64,000 nt of DNA from Rhodocyclales bacterium (GCA_026399435.1 JAPLQX010000027.1:1-64000); one strand, 5' to 3'; positions 17,060-32,731 are shown, counted from the stretch's first letter. The notes: generated by a model not told the origin, from the sequence alone. A program made the numbers and translations.

Positions 17060-17492
17060 TAATGGAGTGCGGTCGTTTGTTAGATCGACAGCACAGCTAA
17101 TTGACGTGGAAAGAATTCTATGAAATCTTCGAACTCCTGTACGTTAAGCAGTGTAAATATGTCAATAGTATTGTTTCAAATTATTTCACTGGACGTGTTG
17201 GATACCCATCCAACGAACACGAGGGTAGGCTTTCGTACTTGTCCATCGTGATTCTCCATTTCGGGTACTTGGCGACTCACGGCTGGAAGTCTCCTCCGAT
17301 GTAATCCTGAATACGCCAAACTTCTACCGCTTCCTGGCAGCAAGTCCTGTGGTTCGCTTGTCACAAGCCGGCCGGGAACAGCCGCTGGGATCAAATAGAG
17401 ACAGAGACTGTACCGACGCATGGTCGGATCTCGCCGTATTGCCGATGTCGAAAATGATCCGACAGGACTTCTCGTGGCCCACTGCCGTCCAC
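17060..17492. other. 433-base gene-poor stretch after the sulfotransferase gene
   Basis: No convincing gene is seen on either strand. A 67-codon reading on the plus strand (17101-17304) has no ribosome site and no recognisable domain. The left half is AT-rich like the sulfotransferase gene, while the right half returns to the local high G+C. It may hold the sulfotransferase promoter and a junction of transferred DNA. Confidence 0.4.
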
Positions 17493-17966
17493 TCACACTG
17501 CTTCAGAACCATCTGCCTCGGTGATTTTTCGCAGCAACCCCGCCAGCAAGCCGATCTCGTCCTTGCCGAGCAGGCGCCTTATCCATGCACCTGACGTTGC
17601 CGCCAATTCGGCCATCGCCTTCTCGACCAGGTGTTTTCCCTTGCGGGTCAGCTTGATTGGTTTGATGCGCTGGTCGAAATTCGTTTGCGAACGGGTGACC
17701 AGGTTTCTGTCTTCCAGCTGCCGCATGACTTTGGTCAACCCGCCGGAAGTGATTATCACCGATGCCTGCAGCCGTGATGGCGTGAGCTCGAAGGGTCGCG
17801 GCGAATTGCGCAACGTGGCCAGCACATCGAACTCCGCTGGCGTCAGACCATGCTTGGCCCACACACTCTGCGCCTGAGCGAAGGCCAAGCCTTGCGCCCG
17901 GTGCAGATGCAGCATCAAGGGCATCGTGTCCGGCGCATGCGCTTCGGACCATTCATTTCGTGACAT
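17493..17966 (-). CDS. MarR-family transcriptional regulator
   Basis: 157 residues from the ATG at 17966; the longer in-frame reading upstream crosses the operator and lacks MarR character. The winged helix-turn-helix is clear: LTPAEFDVLATLRNSP, then LTPSRLQASVIITSGGLTKV as recognition region, and the wing LEDRNLVTRSQTNFDQRIKP ending in LTRKGKHLVEKAM. It is divergent from the DUF4405/efflux operon, with a perfect 18-bp palindrome between them. It therefore probably represses its own gene and the efflux genes and is released by a small, likely aromatic, ligand. The ligand is an inference. Confidence 0.9.
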   Translation of the reverse strand: MSRNEWSEAHAPDTMPLMLHLHRAQGLAFAQAQSVWAKHGLTPAEFDVLATLRNSPRPFELTPSRLQASVIITSGGLTKVMRQLEDRNLVTRSQTNFDQRIKPIKLTRKGKHLVEKAMAELAATSGAWIRRLLGKDEIGLLAGLLRKITEADGSEAV

Positions 17967-18032
17967 TTTTTGTCTGGAGCACCGTGCTTTGCTCTCTCCG
18001 GAAATTGGGCGAACTTGTAATTCGATGTAAAG

Positions 18033-18050
18033 TATCTTTCTAGAAAGATA
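18033..18050. promoter_or_regulatory. Perfect palindromic operator, likely MarR site
   Basis: TATCTTTCTAGAAAGATA is an 18-bp perfect palindrome in the gap between marR and the efflux operon, 47 bases before the operon's first ATG. A possible -10 element TATCAT stands at 18060-18065, so the palindrome would cover the -35 region. MarR dimers typically bind 16-20 bp palindromes of this kind. Confidence 0.75.
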
Positions 18051-18096
18051 ATCGGCTGCTATCATTCCGTCAACACCTTCCTTTAAGGAGTTGGCA

Positions 18097-18378
18097 ATGG
18101 CAGTGCAACGCGAATGGGCGACACCGGTCGCGGCAGGAGCTTTCCTCCTCTCAGCGATCACGGGCGTTCTGATCTTCTTCCACATCGACAGTGGCCTGAA
18201 CAAGTTTGTCCATGAATGGTTGAGCTGGGTGCTGCTCGGTGCCGTGGCCCTGCATCTTGTCGCTAATTTCGGCGGCTTCAAGCATCATCTCGTCACCCGC
18301 CGCGGTCAAGTACTGACCGGCCCGGACATGCGCAAGCAGGTACAAGTCATGAGCACCTTGTTTGCCGCAGCGAAGTGA
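18097..18378 (+). CDS. DUF4405-type two-helix membrane protein
   Basis: 93 residues from the ATG at 18097, with AAGGAG six bases upstream. Two membrane segments (about residues 9-30 and 41-60) carry the His residues typical of cytochrome b561-like small proteins: FHIDSGLNKFVHEWLSW and VALHLVANFGGFKHHL. The family is described as a flavinylation- or heme-associated cytochrome-like protein; heme binding here is inferred from the His pattern. It is the first gene of the MarR-controlled operon, one base before the outer-membrane efflux gene. Its role in that operon is unknown. Confidence 0.78.
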   Translation: MAVQREWATPVAAGAFLLSAITGVLIFFHIDSGLNKFVHEWLSWVLLGAVALHLVANFGGFKHHLVTRRGQVLTGPDMRKQVQVMSTLFAAAK

Positions 18379-18379
18379 C

Positions 18380-19852
18380 ATGACCTCGCCCGGTTCCGGA
18401 TTTCCGCTCATTTCCCGCCAGGCTCGCTACGTTGCAGCCGGCTTGGCGCTTGTTCTGCTGGGCGGCTGTGCCCAGTCGGGAGGGGCGAGGAACGACGGGC
18501 GGATTTCCGCAGTCCCGATACCGGCATCGTGGTCCCAGGCCAGCGAGGCAAGCAAACCCGCCTCTGCCGCAAGCGAACTGCAAAGTTGGTGGCGACGCCT
18601 GGACGATCCACTGCTCGACCAACTGATCGCTATGGCAATGACGGCGGCGCCGGACCTGAGAACGGCCCGGACCAAGCTACGCCAGGCAAGGGCAAGCCGC
18701 GATCTCGCGGTGGCAAACCTCTACCCCAGCCTCGGTGTGTCGGCCTCGGCCAACCGCTCGAAGACCGGCACGACCGAAGCCCAGACCCAATATGCCGCCG
18801 GATTCGACGCAAGCTGGGAGCCTTCGATCTTCGGCGGCAAACGCGACGCGGCGGCGGGGGCGCAGGCCGACGTTGCGGCTGGCGAGGCGACGCTTGCCGC
18901 GGCACAGGTTTCGCTCGCGGCCGAAGTCGCACTCGAATACGTGACGCTGCGCGCCTATCAGCAGCGACTGGCCATCGCCAGCGACAACACCGCGAGTCAA
19001 ACCGAAACCTTGCAGATTACCGATTGGCGGCAACAGGCCGGCCTCACATCAATGCTGAACGTCGAGCAGGCACGCACCAATCTTGAACAGACCCGGGCCG
19101 TAATTCCTGGTCTGGAGACCGGCCGGGCGCAAGCCGAGCATCGGCTGGCAGTCCTGACAGGACAGGCCCCGGGTGCATTGGCGAACAGATTGCGCGAGGC
19201 GAAGCCCCTGCCCAAGGCGCCGGATGGCGTGGCCGTCGGTATACCCGCCGACACGATCCGCCAACGTCCCGATGTGCGTGCTGCCGAACTGACGCTTCAG
19301 GCTGAGGTCGCGCGCAGCGCCGAACAGGAGGCCGCGCTCTATCCGAGCCTGACCCTGTCGGGATCCTGGGGCTGGACAGCATTCAGCAGCGCCGCCCTGG
19401 GCGGCAGCGATACCCTCGTCAGGTCATTGGCAGGCAGCCTCGCCGCGACGCTATTCGACGGCGGCCGCATCCGCGCACGCATCGCCGTGCAGGACGCCGT
19501 GCAGGAACGCGCCCTCGTGGCTTACGAATCCAGCATTCTCACCGCCCTCGAGGATGTCGAGAATGCGCTCGTCGCCTACGCTGCCGGGCGCGAGCGGCTC
19601 GACACGCAGCGCCGTGCCGCTGAATCGGCGCGCAGCGCGGCGCAACTCGCACGCACGCTGTATGAAGCCGGCTCGGTTGATTTCCAGCAGGTGCTCGACA
19701 CCGACCGCACGCGCTTGAGCGCGGAAGACGGTTTGGCCTCCGCCGAGAGCGACCTTCTCGCGGCGGTGATCAAGCTCTACAAGGCGCTGGGCGGCGGCTG
19801 GCAGCCAGTCGGCGACACGGCAGCAGGCACATCTCAGGACGCACGCTCATGA
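18380..19852 (+). CDS. NodT-family outer-membrane efflux lipoprotein
   Basis: 490 residues from the ATG at 18380. It is the outer-membrane channel for the MacAB-type pump that follows. A lipoprotein signal has lipobox LLGGC at about residue 31. The two TolC-type repeats are clear: SWWRRLDDPLLDQLIAMAM starts the first, the IRQRPDVRAAELTLQAEVAR segment is typical of NodT/OprM proteins, and EAGSVDFQQVLDTDRTRLSA begins the last helical hairpin. The stop overlaps the next start (ATGA). Together with the next three genes it forms a tripartite export system. Confidence 0.92.
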   Translation: MTSPGSGFPLISRQARYVAAGLALVLLGGCAQSGGARNDGRISAVPIPASWSQASEASKPASAASELQSWWRRLDDPLLDQLIAMAMTAAPDLRTARTKLRQARASRDLAVANLYPSLGVSASANRSKTGTTEAQTQYAAGFDASWEPSIFGGKRDAAAGAQADVAAGEATLAAAQVSLAAEVALEYVTLRAYQQRLAIASDNTASQTETLQITDWRQQAGLTSMLNVEQARTNLEQTRAVIPGLETGRAQAEHRLAVLTGQAPGALANRLREAKPLPKAPDGVAVGIPADTIRQRPDVRAAELTLQAEVARSAEQEAALYPSLTLSGSWGWTAFSSAALGGSDTLVRSLAGSLAATLFDGGRIRARIAVQDAVQERALVAYESSILTALEDVENALVAYAAGRERLDTQRRAAESARSAAQLARTLYEAGSVDFQQVLDTDRTRLSAEDGLASAESDLLAAVIKLYKALGGGWQPVGDTAAGTSQDARS

Positions 19853-21065
19853 ACCGCACCGACACCCCCACCCCCGATTTTCTCAAGACCGGCGCAGCCG
19901 GAACGCTTGCGGGCCGCTGGCGCTGGCTCGTCGCCGGACTGGTGCTGTTGATCGCCGTTGCGGTAGTCGCCTTTTTGCCTGGCAGCGGATCCCAGCAGGG
20001 CCGGTACCTCACCGAAGACGCGGTCATGGGCAATCTGGTCGTTACCATCTCGGCCAGCGGCACGCTGCAGCCGACACGTTCGGTCGATGTCGGCAGCGAG
20101 CTCTCGGGCACGCTGGAAGCCGTTCTGGTAAACGACAACGATCGCGTTACGAAGGGCCAGATTCTGGCACGGCTCGAAACCTCGAAACTGCAAGATGCTG
20201 TCACCAAGTCGCGCGCCGCGGTGGTTCAGATGGAAGCGACGGTGGCAGAAGCACGAGCCAACCTGAACCGCCTGCGCCACGTCGCCGAGCTCTCCGGCGG
20301 CAAGGTACCGTCGAAGTCCGAACTCGAAACGGCGGAGGCCACATTTCAGCGCGCCGTTGCGAACGACACCAGCGCCCGTGCCACGCTGAAGTCCGACGAG
20401 ACCAACATCGAGAAGGCGGTGATCCGCTCGCCGATCAACGGCGTCGTCCTCACCCGCAAAGTCGAACCGGGCCAGACCGTCGCCGCGGCGATGACCACCC
20501 CGGTGTTGTTCGTCATCGCCGAGGATCTGACCAAGATGGAACTCCAGGTGAAGGTGGATGAGGCCGATGTCGGCACGGTCAAACTCGGCCAGCCCGCCAG
20601 CTTCACGGTTTCCGCCTGGACCGGGAGGAACTTTCCCGCCGTCATCCAGCGGGTCGGCCTGGGTTCGACCATTACCGACAACGTCGTCACCTACAAGACG
20701 GTGCTCTCGGTCGCCAACGACGACCTGGCATTGCGCCCGGGCATGACGGCCACGGCACGCATCGTTACCGCCAACCGTGAAAACGTCCTGCTGGTGTCCA
20801 ACGGCGCCCTGCGCTTCACGCCACCGGCGACGGCGGCCGCTCCATCCGGCAGCATCGTCTCGCGCCTGGTGCCGCGCCCTCCGACACAAAAAACACAGCA
20901 GTCGGCAACGACATCGGGCCCGGCACAGGTCTGGGTGCTGAAGGATGGCCAACCCGCGGCCATTGCGGTCCAGACGGGTCCCAGCAACGGCCGACAGACG
21001 GAGATTGCCGGCGGCGAACTCAAGGCCGGCACGCCGGTCATCATCGAATACCAGGAAACGAAGAA

Positions 21066-21069
<4 letters not shown>
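19849..21069 (+). CDS. MacA-like periplasmic adaptor
   Basis: 406 residues. A single N-terminal membrane helix (about residues 24-42) anchors it. The barrel-sandwich/lipoyl halves are seen in LSGTLEAVLVNDNDRVTKGQ and IRSPINGVVLTRKVEPGQTV, with a helical hairpin between, then the beta-barrel domain (MELQVKVDEADVGTVKLGQP). Residues about 325-365 form a Pro/Ala/Thr-rich linker before the last membrane-proximal domain. It links the MacB-like ABC transporter to the outer-membrane lipoprotein. It overlaps the following ATPase gene at GTGA. The transported compound is unknown. Confidence 0.92.
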
Positions 21070-21775
<706 letters not shown>

Positions 21776-21779
<4 letters not shown>

Positions 21780-22993
21780 ACCAGATGCTGCTCAATGCAC
21801 TGCTGCTGGCCCTGCGTGCCATACGCCGCAATCTGATGCGCTCCTTCCTGACGGTGCTCGGCATCGTCATCGGCGTCGGCGCCGTGATCACGATGGTGAC
21901 TCTGGGCAACGGCGCGACGCGCATGGTGTCGGACCAGATATCGAGCCTGGGCAGCAATCTGCTGATCCTGAGGCCGGGACAACAACTCGGCCCGGGCCGG
22001 GAAAGTGCCGGCGCGGCGAACTTCCGCCTGACCGACGTCGAAGCTCTGCAAGCGCAGATTCCGTCCCTGCGTGCCGTGGCACCGGTGGTCAGCAGCCGCG
22101 TCACCCTTGTCGTCGGTAGCCAGAACTGGTCGTCGCAGGTGAGCGGAACCAGCAATGCCTACTTCACGGCGGGTAACTGGAAGATCGGCGCCGGCCGCAG
22201 CTTCGAGGAGGACGAGGAAACTGCGGGCAAGGCCGTCTGCGTCATCGGCGATACGGTGAGGAAACAGCTGTTCGGCAGCGGATCGCCCCTGGGCGGCGAG
22301 TTGCGCGTCAAGAACTTCACTTGCGTCGTTGTCGGTCTGCTGGCAGCCAAGGGCCAGGGGGCGATGGGGCAGGATCAGGACGATGTCGTGCTGATGCCCA
22401 TTCGCACCGTACAACGCCGGCTCACCGGCAACCAGGACGTTTCCACGGTGATGCTGTCGATGCGCGACGGTGCGAACGCCGATCAGGTGATGGTTCAGAT
22501 CCGTCGCCTGATGCGCGAGCGCCGCAAGCTGGCCGAGAGCGAGGAAGACAACTTCAACGTCATGGACACCAAGCAGATCGCGGAGACCCTTTCCGGCACC
22601 ATCCGCACCATGACGGGACTGCTCGGCGCGGTGGCGGCAGTCAGCCTGCTGGTGGGCGGCATCGGCATCATGAACATCATGCTGGTGTCGGTCACGGAAC
22701 GCACACGGGAAATCGGCATTCGTCTCGCCATCGGCGCGCTGGAGCATGAAGTGCTGTTGCAATTCCTGATCGAGGCCGTGGTGCTCTCTGCGCTCGGCGG
22801 GCTGATCGGCATCACGCTCGCCTTCGTCGCCTGTCTCGGGCTCACCGCGCTCATGAACATGCCCTTCCTGTTCAATCCAGGCATCAACCTCCTGGCTTTC
22901 GTCTTCTCCGCCGTGATCGGCATCGTCTTCGGCTACATGCCGGCTCGCCGTGCGGCAAGCCTGGATCCCATTGTCGCATTGAGATATGAATAG
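21776..22993 (+). CDS. ABC transporter permease, MacB/FtsX type
   Basis: 405 residues. The N-terminal helix (SFLTVLGIVIGVGAVITMVT, about 20-40) is followed by a large periplasmic MacB_PCD domain (about 45-240). Then come three more membrane helices in the FtsX region: GLLGAVAAVSLLVGGIGIMN, the segment after FLIEAVVLSALGGLIGITLA, and INLLAFVFSAVIGIVFGYMP, closing with ARRAASLDPIVALRYE. That ending and four-helix layout are diagnostic of the family. It is the last gene of the export operon; the right transposon-type end begins 287 bases later. Confidence 0.94.
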
Positions 22994-23280
22994 ATGGCCG
23001 ACTGCATCTAGGGCTTCGTCCCTGAACAAGGCAAATGCCTTGAGCGCTCAGACTCGGACGAAATACGCGAAACGTATTACCGTCTTAAAGGGCTGGAGCA
23101 ACAAGGATAGATGGAGAAGTCTTGAGAGTAGCCAGTCCGTAGCCCCTCTGAGCGAATGCATTTCGCAAGCTGGGATCGTCCGCTTAGGCCGACTTCCTGA
23201 CACACAGCCGGGATCAATGTAGAGTCCGTAAATTGATTCGCAGATCGCGGCTTCCGGTCGGAAGAAAATCGCACGGAATT
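22994..23280. other. Gene-poor stretch between efflux operon and right transposon-type end
   Basis: No complete gene is seen. One short frame (from about 23010) reads VPEQGKCLERSDSDEIRETY and stops after about 33 codons; it looks protein-like but I cannot assign it. In Tn7 the first transposase gene would lie about here. No remnant of it could be recognised by eye. Confidence 0.4.
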
Positions 23281-23341
23281 AGTTTTCGACTTTAATGCCG
23301 AGTTTTCAACTTTAATGTCCAGTTTTCGACTTCAGTTGTCA
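23281..23341 (-). repeat. Right transposon-type end: three tandem 20-bp units
   Basis: Read on the minus strand from the tip, the units start TGACAACTG, TGGACATTA and TCGGCATTA, and each ends in AAGT(C/T)GAAAAC. They are contiguous, as the transposase-binding sites are in the right end of Tn7-family elements. The outer tip lies 29 bases past the glmS stop codon. Confidence 0.68.
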
Positions 23342-23370
23342 GGAACGGCGCAAGCCGCCGACACCCTTCA

Positions 23371-25200
23371 TCACTCCACCGTAACGCTCTTGGCGAGGTT
23401 GCGCGGCTTGTCCACATCAGTGCCCTTCACCAGCGCTGCGTGATAGGACAGCAATTGCAGCGGAACGACATGCAGTACCGGTGACAGCAGTCCGTAGTGT
23501 TCGGGCAGGCGAAGCACGTGAACTCCCTCATCCTGATCCACAGCCGAATCGGCGTCGGCGAAAACGTAGAGTTCACCGCCGCGCGCGGCGACTTCCTTGA
23601 GGTTGGACTTGAGCTTTTCCAGCAAGGCGTCGTTGGGTGCGATGCTGATGACCGGCATGTCCTTGTCGACCAGCGCCAGGGGGCCGTGCTTGAGCTCGCC
23701 CGCAGGATAGCCCTCGGCATGAATGTAGGAGATTTCCTTGAGCTTCAGCGCGCCTTCCAGCGCGATCGGATAGTGATGGCCGCGGCCGAGGAACAGCGCG
23801 TGCTGCTTGTCGGCGAAACGCGCGGCCCAGACCTTGATTGCAGGCTCGAGGGCCAGAACTTTCTGTACCGCCACCGGCAGATGGCGCAGGGCCTTCAGGT
23901 GCGCGCCTTCCTGCTCCTGGCTCAGGCGCCCGGCCTGCTTGGCCAGCGTCACCGCGAGCAGGAACAGGGCGGCCAACTGGGTGGTGAAGGCCTTGGTCGA
24001 CGCAACGCCGATCTCGGGTCCGGCACGGGTCAGAAAGCGCAAGGCGCATTCGCGCACGATGGCGGACTCGGGAACGTTGCAGATCGCCAGCGTGCGGCCC
24101 ATGCCGAGAGCCTTGGCGTGCTTCACCGAGGCCAGCGTGTCGGCGGTTTCGCCGGACTGGGAAATCGCCACGACGAGCTGCTCCGGATTCGGCACCGAGA
24201 CGCGATAGCGATACTCGCTGGCGATCTCGACGCTGCAGGCGATCCCCGCCAGCTGCTCGATCCAGTAGCGCGCCACCAGGCCGGCGTGATAGCTGGTGCC
24301 GCAGGCGAGAATCAGCACCGAGCGCACGCCACGCAGCATTTCCGGCGCCGCCACGCCGAACAGGTTGGGGCTCAGGGTCTGCGCACCGCCGATCATTTCC
24401 AGCGTCGCCGCCAGCGCCTGCGGCTGTTCGAAGATTTCCTTCTGCATGTAGTGCCGGTAGTCGCCCAGCTCCACGTCGTTCGCCGAGAGCGTGCTCTCAT
24501 GTACCGGCCGGTCCCCAGGGACATTCAGCGCCGTACCGCCAGCGCCGACTATTCGAATCGCGTCGCGCGTCAGTTCGGCGACATCGCCGTCTTCGAGATA
24601 GATCATGCGGCGCGTGACCTGCAGCAAGGCCGATGCATCGGAAGCAGCGTAGTTGCCGTCCTCGCCCAAGCCGAGCAGCAGCGGCGCGCCGTGGCGGGCG
24701 ACGACGACGCGGTCATCCGCCTCCCGCAGCACGGCAATGGCATAGGCCCCGATCAGCCGCGCCGTCGCCAGACGCACGGCATCGAGCAAGTCGGGCTCCG
24801 CCTTCAGCGTGTGCTGGATCAGATGGGCGATGACCTCGGTGTCGGTGTCCGAGTTGAACACGTAGCCGCCGGCCATCAGTTCCTGCTTCAGCTCGGCGTA
24901 GTTTTCGATGATGCCGTTATGCACCACCGCGAGCCCGCCCGAAACATGCGGATGCGCGTTGCGCTCGGAGGGCGCGCCGTGGGTTGCCCAACGGGTGTGG
25001 GCGATGCCGTGATGGGCCACTTGGCCCGCTGCCTGTGTCGCCAGTTCGGCGACGCGGCCGACGCTGCGCAGGCGCGTCAGCGTCGGATTGAGCAGAGCCA
25101 AGCCGGCCGAATCATAGCCGCGATATTCCAGCCTGGTCAGGCCTTCGATCAGGACGGGAACGATGTTGCGCGCGGCAACGGCTGCGACGATGCCGCACAT
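23371..25200 (-). CDS. glmS: Glutamine-fructose-6-phosphate aminotransferase
   Basis: Makes glucosamine-6-phosphate from fructose-6-phosphate and glutamine, the first step to UDP-GlcNAc. It has 609 residues, as is usual. The N-terminal amidotransferase has Cys2 ([10 protein letters not shown]), HTRWATHG and [14 protein letters not shown]. Two SIS domains follow ([51 protein letters not shown]), and the end is NLAKSVTVE, conserved and part of the known Tn7 target. Residues 218-224 (VGAGGTA) derive from a dispersed DNA repeat in the linker before [12 protein letters not shown]. It lies three bases after glmU on the same strand. Confidence 0.97.
   Translation of the reverse strand: MCGIVAAVAARNIVPVLIEGLTRLEYRGYDSAGLALLNPTLTRLRSVGRVAELATQAAGQVAHHGIAHTRWATHGAPSERNAHPHVSGGLAVVHNGIIENYAELKQELMAGGYVFNSDTDTEVIAHLIQHTLKAEPDLLDAVRLATARLIGAYAIAVLREADDRVVVARHGAPLLLGLGEDGNYAASDASALLQVTRRMIYLEDGDVAELTRDAIRIVGAGGTALNVPGDRPVHESTLSANDVELGDYRHYMQKEIFEQPQALAATLEMIGGAQTLSPNLFGVAAPEMLRGVRSVLILACGTSYHAGLVARYWIEQLAGIACSVEIASEYRYRVSVPNPEQLVVAISQSGETADTLASVKHAKALGMGRTLAICNVPESAIVRECALRFLTRAGPEIGVASTKAFTTQLAALFLLAVTLAKQAGRLSQEQEGAHLKALRHLPVAVQKVLALEPAIKVWAARFADKQHALFLGRGHHYPIALEGALKLKEISYIHAEGYPAGELKHGPLALVDKDMPVISIAPNDALLEKLKSNLKEVAARGGELYVFADADSAVDQDEGVHVLRLPEHYGLLSPVLHVVPLQLLSYHAALVKGTDVDKPRNLAKSVTVE
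24531..24550 (-). repeat. Dispersed in-frame repeat, copy in glmS
   Basis: Minus-strand AGTCGGCGCTGGCGGTACGG, the core of the dispersed repeat. It encodes VGAGGTA in the linker between the glutaminase and isomerase domains, a region of variable length in GlmS proteins. Confidence 0.65.
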
Positions 25201-25203
25201 GGC

Positions 25204-26604
25204 TCAGTCCTTTTTCTTTGCGTTTGGGTTCTTTGTCGGCCGCTTCCAGCCGGGAATCGAGATTTGCTTCGCACGCGAAACGGTCAGCTGATCGGGCGGA
25301 GCGTCGCGGGTCAGCGTGGTGCCAGCACCCAACGTGGCGCCGCGGCCGACCGTGACAGGCGCAACCAGCTGGGTGTCGGAGCCGATGAAGGCATCGTCCT
25401 CGATCACGGTGCGGAGCTTGTTGGCGCCGTCGTAGTTGCAGGTGATGGTGCCGGCACCGATGTTCACGCGGCTGCCGATCGTGGCATCGCCGAGGTAGGC
25501 GAGATGATTGGCCTTCGAGTGATCGGCGATGGACGAATTTTTCACTTCGACGAAATTGCCGACATGCACGTCGCGGCCGAGTTCGGTGCCGGGTCGCAGC
25601 CGGGCATAGGGGCCGATGATGCCGTCCGGTCCGACGACGGCATCCTCGATGTGGCAGAAAGGGCGAATCCGCGTGCCGCTGCCGATGCGGCAATTCTTCA
25701 GCACGCAGTTGGCGCCGATGGCGACATTGTCGGCCAGCTCGACGCGACCCTCGAAGACGCAATTGACGTCGATCGAGATGTCGCGACCACACAGCAGTTC
25801 GCCGCGCACATCGATGCGCGCCGGATCGCTCAGCGTCACGCCGGCTTCCATCAGCTGCCCGGCGATATTGCGCTGATGCACGCGCTCCAGCGTCGCGAGT
25901 TGCGCCTTGCTGTTGATGCCCTCGGTTTCCCATGGCTCGTCGGGATGTGCCGTCACCACCGGCATGCCTTCGGCGACCGCCAGAGCGACGATGTCAGTCA
26001 GGTAGTACTCGCCCTGCGCGTTGCGCTTGCCCAGGCTGGGCAGCCAGCGCGCCAGCGCTGCGGTGGGCGCGACGAGGATGCCGGTGTTGATCTCGCGGAT
26101 CGCTCGCTCGGCATCGTCGGCGTCCTTCTCCTCGACGATGCGTTTCACCGCACCGCCAACCCGGACGATGCGGCCATAGCCCTGCGGATTGTCCAGATGC
26201 GCGGTCAGCAACGCCAGCGAGCCGACACCTGCCGCCTCGATCAGGCGCCGCAGGGTCGGGGCGCGAATCAGCGGCACGTCGCCATAAAGTACGAGAGTCG
26301 GCGCTGACGGCGCCCCGAAGGAAGTCCCCTGGTGGGATACGGCGGAAGGCATGGCCTGCAGCACGGCGTGACCGGTGCCGAGTTGCGGCTCCTGCAATGC
26401 CCATGTGATGTCGGGTGCGTCAAGCGCGATGCGGACCTGCTCACCGCCATGGCCGTACACCACGCAGATTCTTTCTGCGCCGATCTCGCGCACCGCATCG
26501 AGCACGTGCCCCAACAAGGGTTTTCCCGCCAGCGGATGCAATACCTTGGGCAAGTCGGAGCGCATGCGCTTGCCCTGCCCGGCGGCGAGAATGACGACGT
26601 TCAA
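25204..26604 (-). CDS. glmU: Bifunctional GlcNAc-1-P uridyltransferase / GlcN-1-P acetyltransferase
   Basis: Carries out the last two steps to UDP-GlcNAc. It has 466 residues from a TTG at 26604, which gives the family N-terminus [14 protein letters not shown] longer reading to 26823 lies wholly within gltD and lacks similarity. The uridyltransferase domain has [27 protein letters not shown] and LYGDVPL. The left-handed beta-helix acetyltransferase has hexapeptide repeats and [20 protein letters not shown]. About nine extra residues between GTGHA and LYGDV (around [13 protein letters not shown]) come from a dispersed repeat. The start lies seven bases after the gltD stop, and no strong ribosome site is seen, so translation may be coupled. 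Confidence 0.95.
   Translation of the reverse strand: MNVVILAAGQGKRMRSDLPKVLHPLAGKPLLGHVLDAVREIGAERICVVYGHGGEQVRIALDAPDITWALQEPQLGTGHAVLQAMPSAVSHQGTSFGAPSAPTLVLYGDVPLIRAPTLRRLIEAAGVGSLALLTAHLDNPQGYGRIVRVGGAVKRIVEEKDADDAERAIREINTGILVAPTAALARWLPSLGKRNAQGEYYLTDIVALAVAEGMPVVTAHPDEPWETEGINSKAQLATLERVHQRNIAGQLMEAGVTLSDPARIDVRGELLCGRDISIDVNCVFEGRVELADNVAIGANCVLKNCRIGSGTRIRPFCHIEDAVVGPDGIIGPYARLRPGTELGRDVHVGNFVEVKNSSIADHSKANHLAYLGDATIGSRVNIGAGTITCNYDGANKLRTVIEDDAFIGSDTQLVAPVTVGRGATLGAGTTLTRDAPPDQLTVSRAKQISIPGWKRPTKNPNAKKKD
26293..26330 (+). repeat. Dispersed in-frame repeat, copy in glmU (reverse orientation)
   Basis: The core GAGTCGGCGCTGACGGCG is followed by CGCCCCGAAGGAAGTCCCCT. The second part is identical (20 of 20, reverse complement) to 62969-62988 in the intergenic element near the window's right end. 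In GlmU it encodes [12 protein letters not shown], an insertion relative to the E. coli enzyme. Confidence 0.7.
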
Positions 26605-26611
26605 GGTGCGC

Positions 26612-28074
26612 TCAACGCGGCAAAGTGGTGCAGCCCATGAGGAACTGATCGACCGTGCGCGCACATTGGCGGCCTTCGCGAATCGCCCAGACCACCAACG
26701 ACTGGCCACGGCGCATGTCGCCGGCGGCAAACACGCCGGGGACGCTGGTGCTGTAGGCCTGCTCGCCCTCGGTAGCGGCCCGGGCGTTGCCGCGACCATC
26801 CTTGTCGACCCCGAAGGCTTCAAGCACGCCGCCGACGGGACTGAGGAAACCCATGGCCAGAAACGCGAAATCGGCGGCGATCTCGAATTCCGAGCCGGGG
26901 ACTTCGCTCATCTTCCCGTCGGTCCAGGCCAGGCGCACCGCCTTGATGGCCTTGAGCTTGCCGTTCTCGCCGACGAAGGCCTTGGTGCCGATGGCCCAGT
27001 CGCGCTCGCAGCCTTCATCGTGCGACGAGGAGGTGCGCATGCGCAGCGGCCAGTAGGGCCAAGTCAGCGGGCCGTTTTCCTGCTCGGGTGGACGCGGCAA
27101 CAGTTCGATCTGGGTAATGCTGGCTGCCCCATGGCGATTGGAAGTGCCGACGCAATCGGACCCGGTATCGCCACCACCGATGACGACAACATGCTTGCCC
27201 TTGACGTTGATCGGATTCTTGTGGCCACCGGCGACTTGCTTGTTTTGCGGAATCAGGAACTCGAGCGCGAAATGCACGCCTTCCAGTTCGCGGCCGGGAA
27301 TCGGCAGATCGCGGGGATTCTCGGCACCCCCGGCGAGCACCACGGCATCGAAATCCTTCTTCAGCTGAGCCGGGGTGAGCGTCTTCTTCGCGTCATTGAC
27401 CACACCCTTGGGCAGGGCCGCGTTGGTGACCATGGTGCCGGTGACGAACTTGACGCCCTCCGCCTTCATCTGCGCCATGCGCCAGTCGATCAGACGCTTG
27501 TCCAGCTTGAAATCGGGAATGCCATACCGCAGCAGGCCGCCGATGCGGTCGTTCTTCTCGAACACCGTCACGTCGTGGCCGACCCGCGCCAGTTGTTGCG
27601 CTGCTGCCAGGCCCGCCGGACCCGAGCCGACGATGGCGATCTTCCTGCCGGTCCTGTTCGGCGCGGGTTGCGGCAGTACCCAACCGTTCTCGCCGGCCTT
27701 GTCGATGATGGCGCGCTCGATCGACTTGATGCCGACCGGCGTCTGCGGAATGTTCAGCGTGCAGGCCGCCTCGCAGGGCGCGGGACAGATGCGGCTGGTG
27801 AATTCCGGAAAGTTGTTGGTCGAATGCAGGCTTTCGATGGCCTCATGCCACTTGCCCTTGTAGACCAGGTCGTTCCAGTCCGGAATGATGTTGTTCACCG
27901 GACAGCCGTTGTTGCAGAAGGGGATGCCGCAATCCATGCAACGCGCGCCCTGGATCTTGGCCTGCTCATCAGTCAGATGCGGGATGAACTCGTGATAGTG
28001 ATGGACGCGGGTCTCCGCTGCTTCATAGCTCTCGGATATGCGTTGAAATTCGAGGAATCCGGTGGGCTTGCCCA

Positions 28075-28075
<1 letters not shown>
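26612..28075 (-). CDS. gltD: Glutamate synthase small subunit
   Basis: Passes electrons from NADPH through FAD and two 4Fe-4S clusters to the large subunit. It has 487 residues. The N-terminal cluster-binding region has [20 protein letters not shown] and [13 protein letters not shown]. The FAD motif is [20 protein letters not shown], with [20 protein letters not shown] next. The NADPH motif is [20 protein letters not shown], and the C-terminus has [19 protein letters not shown]. The start overlaps the last base of the gltB stop codon. It is transcribed with gltB as usual. Confidence 0.97.
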
Positions 28076-32703
<4,628 letters not shown>

Positions 32704-32731
32704 CTTGTCTTTCCTCGGGAATGCAGCCGGC

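Noticed and set aside
17101..17304. A 67-codon frame after the sulfotransferase gene
   Set aside because: No ribosome site and no recognisable sequence pattern; AT-richness alone explains the absence of some stop codons being noticed.
22994..23280. A remnant of a tnsA-like gene next to the right end
   Set aside because: The short frame VPEQGKCLERSDSDEIRETY is protein-like, but I could not match it to TnsA or any transposase.
23281..23341. Tandem 20-bp repeats considered as a CRISPR array
   Set aside because: The units are contiguous with no spacers, and related sites occur inverted at 11.7 kb, which fits transposon ends.
23342..23370. A glmS-linked ribozyme or riboswitch
   Set aside because: Such ribozymes are known upstream of glmS in Gram-positive bacteria; here the upstream gene glmU lies only three bases away and no such structure fits.
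23497..26307. A 936-codon open frame on the plus strand across glmS and glmU
   Set aside because: It is antisense to two clear genes, is rich in Arg, Gln and Gly as expected of a high-GC shadow, and shows no domain.
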